From Druceiella hillmani (taxonomy: Eukaryota; Arthropoda; Insecta; Lepidoptera; Hepialidae), in contig JAYKKI010000074.1 of the NCBI GenBank assembly GCA_039881145.1, forward strand, positions 6,640,001-6,704,000: DNA of 64,000 nt. Direction: 5' to 3'. Of the stretch, positions 43,201 through 55,200 are shown one piece after another. Position numbers and translations under genes: made by a program. Position 1 is the first letter of the stretch; every line of letters begins with the position of its first letter. Under the pieces are notes generated by a model. It was given only the letters and a program-made list of their open reading frames with translations, was not told where the DNA came from and ran no database searches.

Positions 43201-46200
43201 TGAATGGTTGCTAGCACAGTTAATAAGACGATAGAAGTTTATGTAAGGGCGCCGGGTTTCTTTCCATGAGGATCTAATAAATTTTAATTATAAAATTGGT
43301 GTATTAGTCGCCTTCATAAAAAACTAGCTGTGGCTTTCTATTTCATCTTTGTAGTATTATTTTAATTATGATGCTTTTAGTGGTGGCGGTCTATGGCTCA
43401 AGATTTTGGGAGGGCCACTCCTCTATGACTGTGTAAGGTTGTTCCATATCAAATCCTAGAAGTCAAGCTTTTGATTCGTTTTTTAAAAGAGATATCGCAT
43501 AAAATAAAGGTCTAATCTTCTTAATAAGTAATGTAACAAATGAAATTCACATGTTTATTAACTAGCTTAGAGGACTGTGTTTTCCTTAAAAGGTTAACCT
43601 TAAATTGCCAAATTTTCAAATTATCTTGCTCCATCAACATAAAAAAATATTTTTGGGAACTTCAGGCTGTATATGATGTCAAAATAAGTAAAACCATAAA
43701 ATAATCTTTTTATTTTCTTGAAGTTTTCTTAGTTTGTTTTTACAAGAAAATGGATGCCAATATAATAAACATTTTAGGTAAATTTACATCATAAAGAAAT
43801 TATAGACTTTTTTAAAAAGTCTAAAAACATACATTTTAATAACAAAAACGACCCTTGTAAGTGGCATCGGCGTGATGAATGGGTTTATGACATTTAGCCT
43901 TCAATCTTTATCAAAGTATGAGGTTTTTAGCACAAAAAGAATTTTCCAAATCGGATTTGTACTTCCAGAGATCATCACGAACAATCTTCTCCACATTACA
44001 TATGATCTTTTTGGTAAATAGAATATAGTCAATCAATTCAATCGACTTATGATTTTACTGACCTTGAAATAAAATCATTATTGTTAAATGATTATGAGGT
44101 TTTTCATAAGGTTCAGCAATATCTTTCGTAATGTAATATATGTGAACGTTTAAATGTATTTCACTTATAGTATTACTTATACTAGTATAATTATAGTATA
44201 TATATATATATATACTACTATATATATACTTATACTTTATATCTACTTATACTTATAGTATATATATATTATTTTCTAAATAATGTGTTCTAAAATATGT
44301 TCTAAAGTGTCTTTTTGAAAATAAGTGAATGTAAAAAAAGTTCTAAAATAGCATGTTAATTGCTCAGAAAACATAATTTGGTTTTAGAATAAATGGTCTC
44401 AGAATGAATTATTTTAAATTTCTTCCCAACATTTTTTTTCTGTTATTCGACAACACATGACAAATATGACATCTTTCGAGGGATGCATGAGGCCTCTTCA
44501 CCTTTTATTGAAATGAAAGACTACGTACTTTGATTCTGATTAACTTTCTTTGTCATTTAATTAACAATATGTACTGAAGTATAAGTCGCAATATGTTGAG
44601 CAAAATCGGTTAAGGACACTGTGACCGTATTTGAGAGTGCACCATAAAACATTAAGGAGACTACACAACAAAGCTATCATATAATAAAATTAAGCACTAT
44701 TCGACCAAGGCACTTTTAAATTCTGGTTTGCCATCTGTGAGAAAATGTCTATGTGCTATTTTCCAGTTACCATTTAGACATATTAGCATAAATGTTAATA
44801 CTCTCTTAGTTAAGGGTATACTTTAAGATAGATTTTTCCCAGTATTAGTATAACCATTACAATTTTTATCAACCCACATAAGTTTTCTAATTACCATTTC
44901 GTCTATGTTCAAGGCACCATAAATTCTTAAAGTCTCTTAATTCGAGAGTTTTGAAAGGTTTGGAAATAAATCCTGATTACAGTTCATACATTGATACCAT
45001 CTAGCAATGTTACTTGTGTGGGATAGAATCATAGACTTATTACAATGCCATCTTAGCTTCCAATTCCACATTACCTAAATCTAAATATTTGTATGTGCAT
45101 AAATGTATGGTAGTGTAAGTTAAGTGGTTTTAATAATATATAAATATCAAGGATGTCAATAAATTTATTGTAGTTTTAATAGATTCTATTTTTAAAATTT
45201 TTAATTTGTGAATTTGTTACTTATAGTAAACCAAAACAATTTTCAATATGAATACCAAATATTTAAAGTTAAAAAAAAGTTAAATCAAACCAATGGCAGT
45301 TCTCTTAGTAAATAATAACAAACATGAAACAAAAATAAATTTTATTATCATAAGAATAATTTCAAAATTATAATTGATATAAGAAATTATAATAAGAGTT
45401 AATTAATTGATTTACTTAATATCAAAATAATTAATTAAAACTTATATTTTAGTAGCATAATTATTAAAATAATTAATTAAAACTTACATTTTAATTCTCT
45501 TTGAAAATATTTAGTTTTTCAGGAAAGAAATTAAATTCATATAATTGTTTGTTATATTATAAATTAATTCATGATTTTCTGTGTGGCACTAAGGTTGACT
45601 CATGCTGTAAAAAACGGTTTTAACGGTTTTGCCTTCGCTGTCTTTTTCTAATACATAACATTGCTTCTATACATACATACATGTGTTCTCTCTCACCTTT
45701 GTCTATCCAGTATAAGTTTCGTTTTTTTTTTGTTTAATTCTTCTCGACATATTCTCTCGACATATTACTGACGATGTATGTTCCAGACATATCACTGACG
45801 GTGCAGGTTCCCTTATATCACCAACGATGAGGCATGTTTATAACAAGTTGTTTCAAAACAAGTGATTTAAACAGTTTTTAAAACTGTTTGAAATAAAACA
45901 ATGTTTTTATTAAGTGTGTAAAACAAATTTTAGTTGCAAATGAAATGGTAATGTAAATGAAAACTAATAAATATTGAGGACTTAAAATAGTTAAAAATAA
46001 ATTGAAAAGTCCATGTCGTATTTGTCATTTGAACTAGGAATTATAAAGTAACTTTGTCTAGACTTGTAATTAAAACATCCTTAATTGTTTTATTAGTGAA
46101 CATAACAAGTTTAATTACAAAATAACTAACACTAATTAAAAATCATAATTTTATGTCAGACAAGTACAGACAACGAACATTTATTTTTTTACTTAGGTAT

Positions 46201-49200
46201 TTATATACTGTGACAAGTTTTGCATTTTTCTCGGCAATAAGTTTATTTTGTACGTCAGAATGAATAACTCTAAATATCGAAAACAGTCTTTCTATTCCGG
46301 CACTGAAGCAACAGCAGTGTGGAGCTGTGTTACTAAGGTCATTGTTTGGCTATTAATATGGCTTTTTAATGACAGCCACCATTCTAGCGGTCTGACGTGA
46401 TTTACTACATGATTTTCAAATAGACCCTGTATTTTACAATATAGAGCATTGCCTCTTTGTTATGAGGTTTAATTAATGATAAAGCTTTAGAAATATTTTC
46501 ATTGATGAGGTTTTCGCCAATGTACCTACTTTGATTTGTATCTACTCTAATGATGTACTTTGAATAAATTAATGTACTTTTTTGTTTTTCTTAATTAATG
46601 TACTTTGCCAATATAGCAAGATGTTTTCTGAAAGGCGTCTTTTACAGTTTTCTGTCACTTGTTGCTTTAGTGTCATGTTATTCAATTTGAACGAAATTGA
46701 CATACCTATAACAGTTTTATTTAAGCATTTATCTTTAGGCAGTCAGCCATTGTGTTCAACCTGACCTGTTGTGGTATAACAATTGCTTTTCCACCAGATT
46801 GTTCGTATTTGGCAGATAGAAACAAGCTTACGTGTACGTTTAAAATGTTGCATTATAGATTTGACCTGCTCAGTAATATCCTTTGCATTTAAGTTGTGCA
46901 CTAAGAGATTTAATGTGTGAGATAAACAGCCTTAAGGTAGTAAGTTTTTGTGAGAAGCCAGTTCTTCTTGTTGAGCTAAATCTCTTCGCATTCTGCTCAT
47001 GTTCACTGCATTATCTGTTATAATGCTTCGCACATTGCAGTTGAAGCTTTCATATTTTTCTACTGATTTTTGAAATTACTATTTCTACCAAATAATCAGC
47101 TATGTGGCTTTAGGTACCAGTGTCTATTTTATCTATTAAATGAGTGTTGTCGGTCAAAACATCTGACATAGACATGGCGAATCTGATGTTGCTCCAACCA
47201 TCAATTGACATATTAATAACTTTATTTTTCTTGAGTTGAATTTATCATCCAATAGATCACCAGATCATTTGTTTGCGGTTTTTAGGTTTATATCCCAGGC
47301 GTAAAATTTCCACTAATTTCAGGAACTGCGGGTTTCTACATGGTTAAAAGGTGTGTTGGTAGTAAACATATAACGAGATAATTGTCGATAAATCTTCTGA
47401 TCTTCCTGACCGGTAATAGTAAATGTTTTCATCGAAACGTTCACACTGCTGCTGGCACTGGCACTAGAAAGACCCAGCAGCACCCGACACCTCCCCCACT
47501 TAGTCCTCGGACTCCTCGGCCTCGTCAAGATTTGAATCAGTGTTAGAATTGTTGTTACATTTCTGGAAGTGTGCCTCCGTTCTTTTCACAAGTTTAACTA
47601 GCTCTAGATTAAATTTTCTGCGACACGTGCTATTGGTTGTCAGTGCAGTATTTTCTTGAGGGATCAATGTGAATTGTTCCCAAATTGGATGCTTTTTGTG
47701 CCCTAGAGCTGACATTTTTATTTTTATGACGTGCCACAAATTTTGAAATATCGCCACAAATTTCGAAAATGAAATGGAATATCAGAAAAAATCCGTCCTA
47801 TATATACTTCAGTTGGTTATCCTGCCAGTAAAGTCCCATTGCCTCATCCACCGAGCTGAAATGGTGCGAGAAAGTAATTCCCCGTAATTTTTGTGGGTGT
47901 TTCTTCCCCTATTTGAGTATGCTTTTAGGTATTTCTCCTACTAAGAACGAACAACGGAATGTACAGGTGTAAGGAGTTCGTATCAATAATAGATTACAAA
48001 AAAAATAAAATATAAAATTCTGATCGATTTCTGGAAATTGTTTCTTAGGCGAGTTTTAAAATAGTCTAGAAATTAATTATCCGACTTCCGCCAACCGTGT
48101 CTTCAATTGTTTTTAACTTCCTTAATGCACTAGTTACATGTCTAAATCAGCTTTTTTTTGGTAAACAATCGCAATGTTTAGCATTTTTGTTTTACATGAA
48201 TGACCTTCAGCCTGGTGTGATTACTTCTTCAGTTCTGTGCATAGCTTTAGCTTTATATTTTTTAGCAGCTGATTAGAGGACATTTCGAATGGGATCGTTG
48301 AGGATGTTCACTAGATTATTTCATAATGTGAATCAGGTTTTATGTGTGCCCATTGTCTTTGTATTTGTCATAAATTTTACAGAGAATATTATAATATCAA
48401 ATGGTTTTCCACAAAAATAAGGAGTTAGCTAAAATGTAGTGTTATATTGAAGGAAGTAATCAAATTTGCTTGAAAAGTAATATTTATTTGGCGTACTTAT
48501 TGCTACATGAATCAGTTAATGAAAGTTATTTGTAAGTCTTTAATATGTTGTAAATATAAAAAGCAGAAGAAAAGTAACAAATAATGGTCTACATAAATTT
48601 ATAAGTCATATATTGACGAGAATAGCGGAAAGGGATAGAATTATAACTGACATTCTTTATTGGAGGATACTGTTAGATGAAAATTTGATCGATCGAAAGA
48701 CTCATTCTTGAAAAATGAAGAGATTGTTATTGAATAGTAAGGTGCTGGTTGAAATATAGTCAGGACTGCTTTACTTCGGAATGCTTTCCTTTCTAATGTT
48801 TCATCATTCATCATCTCTCTTCAAATATTTTGAACAAATCTTGAATTATTAAATGGCTCCTAGTTGTTCCAATATACTGCTTTTACCCACTTTAATTGTA
48901 ATTCCGAATCTTTTGGAAACCTAGACTGAAAACAGTTAATAAAAATTACATACTAAATGTAAGGCGAAGTCATTATAAAATAGAAGTGAACACCTGTCAA
49001 TAGGAGATCATTAGCAAGCAAAATGTCAATATATGATTTATTTAAGTATATAGCACAGGTACATCACTAGCAAGCGTTCAAAAGGTAAATGTTTTAAAAT
49101 AAATTGACAAGTGATGGATTTATATATTATATATTTTTATCACTTAATTGAATTTTATCTTGTTTACTTTAGAATGTGTAAAGGGAAATTAATTGAAAAA

Positions 49201-52200
49201 TTAGTACATTGTGAAAACTATAAAGTATGAAATATTAATACTATATTTTCATTTGATTTTACTGATCCATAACTTTTACACGTAATGCATAGCAAGGCAT
49301 TGAATTAAAAGTAATGGATTATATTTGGAATCTTCAATATCCAAATAATCTTATATATATAGAAATATTTATAAATCTAATAGAAACATTTATAAACGTA
49401 AACAGTTGGAATCAGCTGGTTGCACATTGTAATTATGATATTTGTTCAATCAACAATCATGCTATTTGTTCTTAAAGAATTCTGATAAAAATATGAATCT
49501 GCCGGGGGATGAAGTGAGTAAGACCTTGATAAGAATGTTCTTTTTATATGCACTCTCCAGGCTTGTCGTAGCTCCTGCGTCTTTTAGGTTTATTGGCATT
49601 TTGTTAATGTGAGTGATTTTATTCAATTAATTTTTGGTTTTGGCTAATAAATACTGTAAATGTAAAACATTTGCAGTATCTATTAGTTTTTTCCAGTAAG
49701 CAAGTTTATTTATAAAAATTAAATGGAAAAAATTTGTAATTCATACATCATTGTTAGCTGAATATGTCATGTAACAATTAGATTATGTAAAACAATAGAA
49801 TAATTAAATAATTACAGGAAGTAAATAGGTATAATGTAGCCGAAGGCACTAGATTCTATAGAGTGCGAGTGAAGCCAATTCGAGGATCTGGAAGTAGCAC
49901 GAGCAGTAAAGAGTCGCAGGGCAGTAGGCATACACCGCGCAAGCATCATGGTGAGATTATTCTAAATTGATATTTTGTTTTATTTTGCAAGGAATTTAGT
50001 CTGTGCTGCTATATTAACGCTGATAGTCTCGTGAGTTTTATTTTAGTGTTGAAATGTTGGCAACAATTCATATCATATTTATTTTTATATTTAACCACTT
50101 CCATTGGCTCATATGAAAGAGAACCATTAATGCTTGTTTGTTTTAAATATAGTCAAATGTCTTCTGTGATTCACGAGTAATTTAATAGCACACACAGCAA
50201 TTTATAAAGTTTTCGTTAGTTTTTCTGTTATTAACATATTCAAATTCTAAGTTCTTTTTTATACACTAGAACTACTGGGGCCGTAATGAATTATTCAATT
50301 AAAAAATATGCCTCATACTTGTGTTGAGGAACTTTTTTGTCAGACTTTGCATTTAGTATAGTTGGAAAAGTCGAAGCATAAAAACTTTCATCTAGAAAAT
50401 CCTTTGCAACAATATGTTTAAGCCTCTCAATATGGAATTGAAATGCATAGTTTATCTTATATCATTATTTAAACAAATTACATATTTGAGTCCCTATAAA
50501 TGAGTGTTATCGAGAGGGGAATTCAAAATTATAAAATTAAAATCTTGGCATATTTTGCATTTTACATTTTTTTTAAATACAATTTTAGGTAATAACTCTG
50601 ATAATTCTTCAAAAAAGGAATAACAGGTATATGCGTCTTCTAAGCAAGAACAGAATTGGTTAATGAACAGTATGTTTGTAAATTTACTGTCTTTAATAAG
50701 ATGTGGTGAATGGATTGAATTGATGAATTTTTGATACAATAATATTTAGCAATAGACAAAAATTCTGTTCATTGCAAACTATATTTTAGTAAGAATTAAA
50801 TATAATGGATAGATTCTTTAATGAAATTCTTTGTAATAAACTTCTGATCGAAGGGATTATGTGTAAGTAAGGTAAGGTTGGGACTGTTAAGGACTGTGAG
50901 GTGAGCATAATTGTTATTTGAAAATTTAGAAAATATTTAAGTAAACGGTTTGGGTACATGAAATGTAAGGACATTACTCAGTGAGGGGTAAAAAGTAAAA
51001 TTACCTGCTATGGAATGGGGATGCTAAAGAGATATGTGAATGAGTACATAAAATTCAATTAAATTGAGACAGTGAAATATTAGGAGTTTTAATAAAGGGG
51101 CCTAGTGTATACAAAGTAATGAGGTGTAGTGGAGGTGGTAAAGGTATATTAGGGGGTGAGGTATGTTTATTACTAGGCGATAGTATTCTTTCATGGAGAT
51201 CTATCTAGTAATCACATCAGGATAGTACAATGACATAGATAAGAGTGTTTTACACTGTGCTTCAACATAAAACAATATGTATATATATAACATATACTTT
51301 CATCAATTCATGACAAATATATATTTTATTGTTATTTTTTGCTTATTGTTATATTTTTTTTGTAATGTGTGTCCTTTAAATCAATGTTGCATCTTAGCGC
51401 ATGCCAGTAAATGTTTTACTGTTCATGGTAACATTGCAGGTACCTTTAGGCCAGCGAATATGCCCATATTCAGTGAACCTCGGCCTGTGAGATGGCTTAC
51501 TTATCTTCATTCGCCAGGTAATTACAGAATAGTTTTACTTGCTTGCTTGCCAGTTTTGTCATCTCCGTGGACTTTAGTGAACAGAGAGGAATATTTATTA
51601 AAACATAATTTTAAACAATACATTGTAAAAAATTAACAGAAAAATGGCTAGTTTTTGTATTTTCTTATTTTGATCTTCTACCTGCAACCATAAAATATTG
51701 ATACTTTATTTTCATTTAGTTAATATATAAAAATGTAAAATTTAAAATAATTATTACTGATTACGTTAATGTATAAATTTATAAACATGACTGTACCAGC
51801 AAAACCCAATGTAATTATAATTAAAAACAATTTAATATCCATTTAACAAGCAGTAGTTTTGTACACTGGTAGGCATATTAAAAATTTTAAGGATATTTAA
51901 ATACCCTTTAAGGTATATTCTTATTAAACAAATATTGATCTTATTTTTCACCATGTAAATATATGTATTGCCTAGTAGATCTTTTGCAGGCATAAAATAT
52001 ATCCTCAAAAATATGAGATTTAGAATCATTGTATAGATTTCTGGTAAACTTTAGGTAAGCTTCTAATAATGCTGTTTTTTTATAATTTCAATTTCGGAGG
52101 AAATGGGACAAATATATTTTTTTGTAGACATTTTTAACATTTTCTCTACAACTGTCCGAAATAGAATTTAAAAAAAAATTGTTTAGGAATCCTTATACAA

Positions 52201-55200
52201 CTTGTTCTGTCAAATAACACTCCACATGATATATGAAATTAAAACTTTTTTTAAAACTTAATGTTCTGTTTCTCTCTTATATTTATAATATTCTGTGTAA
52301 ATATTTTTTAGTGTACCTATTGAAATTTCACTATGCCAGTTTATGTCAAACAATATCTGATAGACAGACAAATGTTCAGACATGTGAGTATATAAGGGTT
52401 TAATTTTTTGTTCTTGAGGTAAAGAACCCTTAAATATAGAAAAATATTCAGCAATTATGAACAACGTTAACATAAAGTTGGACTTGTTGAACATCGCAAG
52501 CTATATAAATTTTTTATAAAAGGTAATATGGTTACAATTGTAAAATAAATAAATTAACATTTATAAATAAAATAAATTTTCAGCAATTTTCTTTTTAATA
52601 TTATATTGTTGAAACTATTCATTTTTCAGAGCGACTCCACGAAGACTTTAAATAGTTAAGAACTATTTTCTGATATTCTTTGTGTGGTGGTCCTGTGTCC
52701 TATTTTTAGTTAATTTTTCTTTAAGTTAGAGAAATTTGTAACAACGGGTGCGACTGCTGCGACTCTAGGTTATTTAATTTAAAAAGAGACCACTTAATGA
52801 TTGTACTCATTTCTATTGCTTGTGTGAAACATGATTAGCAATATAATGTAAGTAAATTATGTAGTCATAAATATTTTTGAAATTGTGTTTCATGTCTATA
52901 AGTATATAAAGTTCATAAAGCTGTTGTTAGATTAGACAGTTGCCAGGATCGTCTTTAAGTTTTGTACTGAATGAAGGTAGGCTCTGGGCACTTTAGGATA
53001 ATGCTTATGACTATGACACAAGACTATTTTATTAAAACAGGCAAAAGGAGTAGGTAAGTAAAATTCTAGATTTATTCAACTGTTATTTTTATTTTTTCAG
53101 TCACATTAAATGAATAGGTAATTGTAGTATAATCCGGGAAATAACTCTTTAACATTCATTATATACAGATTTATATAGTGCGTAAAAATTTATGTTGATT
53201 AAAGAGGTACCCTTCTTGCTTTGAGGCAAGCAAAATCATCAATCACTTTTTCCAACTCCAAATTTCGGTTAGTATAATAAATTCTAGGTTTCCCATTTTT
53301 CTGAATAGAATAAGTGCCTAGTTTCTCGTCGCTGCTCAAGATCCTCTGTGATAGACATCAAAGCTTTCAGAAATTGTTTGTGAACGTCATACAAGGCACT
53401 TAACGCATCAGCTCATGCAGACCAGCCAGTTTGTGAAAAACTTTCGAAATTTTTTTTGGAATCTAAATATTTTGTTAATATTTTCCATCGGTGGGTAGAA
53501 TCCGAAAAAAAAGTTGTTCAGTTTCTGAACCATTTCAAAATGACTTGTTGCCTTTGCATCCAGTGGCATGGACACCTACCAAGTTTAGAGAATGTCTTGC
53601 AGATGGTACAAAGGTAGCATATTCACATATACTTCCCAGACATATTTTAAGCATTGTCGTAACTTTATCATCTACAATTTTTTATGGGAATATCACGATT
53701 CTCTAAAAAATTCGAGATGGTTTCTGATAAATATGCAGATTTGTGCTCTTTGATAGATATAATTTTCAAAACTTTCCAACAGGAACATAGTTTTTTACAT
53801 ATCGAATTATAAAAGTCAACTGGTCAACATGAGACCGATTTACCCAGTAATTATTATATTCTTACATTAACATAAAACAAAACAGTCAAACGACAGTTTA
53901 ATTTTCAGTTCCGAACGAAAATAAAATGCGTGTGAAAGGAGAATCCCAACCGACCGAATGTCATGTAAAACTTAAAAATAATTTAGCGGTTGGTTTAGAC
54001 TGGCTGCTTCTGGTTGCTTACATTTTATGTAGACAGCCAGTGTTGCTAGTGTTAGGCCTCTTCTTCATTAGAATACCAAAAAAGTTGATAAGTCAGTAAT
54101 TATCCTTTGAGTTCCATAAAATAAATATATTTATTGGTAATTGGTTAGTGGTCTGGCAGGAATTAGGGGACCTCATGGATCACAGCACCCTGGGTATTTG
54201 CCCAGAGTGCCCAATGGAAAAGAGGGGCCTGACAGTTGCTATATTGTCAGACTATTAATTTGTGATTTGTGTATAATTTTCTTACGTAAATGTTTTCGAT
54301 TGTTGTATTCAATTTCCTGTGGCAGTAGAAATTTGTCACAAATGTACATATTTTATGACGTATTTAGTTAACAGTCTCAATGCGGCTTTTGAAAATGTGA
54401 TCTCCCCTGGTATATGAATGAATTTCTCTTTAGTCTTAGCTGACTCCCTTCCAGGTGGCATGCGATGACTCAGTACTATTCCGCAGAATTGGTTTGTGGT
54501 ATTGAGTCATGTACTGTCCCAACTTTAAGCGAAGGTTTCTGTTTCAGGCATATTGTGACAGGAACATTGTGGGTTGGTTGCTTCCATTCCATGGCCCAAC
54601 TTGTCGAGCCCAACTTGTCGAGGCTGGTTAGAGACTCAATACCTCGACCCTCTAAAACTGATGTGTAAGACAATATATCTCGGTATATTGGCCGATGTGC
54701 CATCGTTGAAGTTGCATTGGGTCCAGCAGGTAAGGAGGGTCATGCTTAGATCACAGCATGTGCCGCTGCTCATGGCCCTGACGGGCATATAGAATCTGTT
54801 CAACAGATTCACTGTCGGTTTTTGCGGGTCTCCTGCCTGCCAACCTCGCAATCGTGGAATGTGTGGCTAACTTCAAATTGGCACGAGGCACACGTTTCGA
54901 GGTGGGTTCGTTGTGCTTCCAAGTTTTTTTTAGATGAATCTGTTAGTTCCAGAGACGTTTTTTTGAGATTGTATGTACTCATTGGCAGACTAAATGGACT
55001 TTGCCGATTTTTAAGGCAAGATCACTACAAATAATCTCCTCAGTGCTCAAGAGCGGGTAATGAAAACCTGGATGAAACCTGAATGAAACCTCAATTCTGA
55101 CTATTACATGTCACAATTTCTGATGGGACATGGCATCTTCCACATGGGTTTGCATAGATTTGCCTTAAGAGAGAGCCCGAATGGTTCATTGAGAAGGGAC

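Larger units (their letters stand above)
42787..49817 (+). other. RB1CC1 intron 15 with P-like and hAT remnants
   Basis: A 7-kb intron that splits the claw between the two pocket-forming residues. It holds an AT-palindromic tract (44166-44270), a P-element-like remnant and a hAT remnant, both on the minus strand. The stretches 42.8-44.1 kb and 47.8-49.8 kb show nothing I can assign. Confidence 0.75.
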
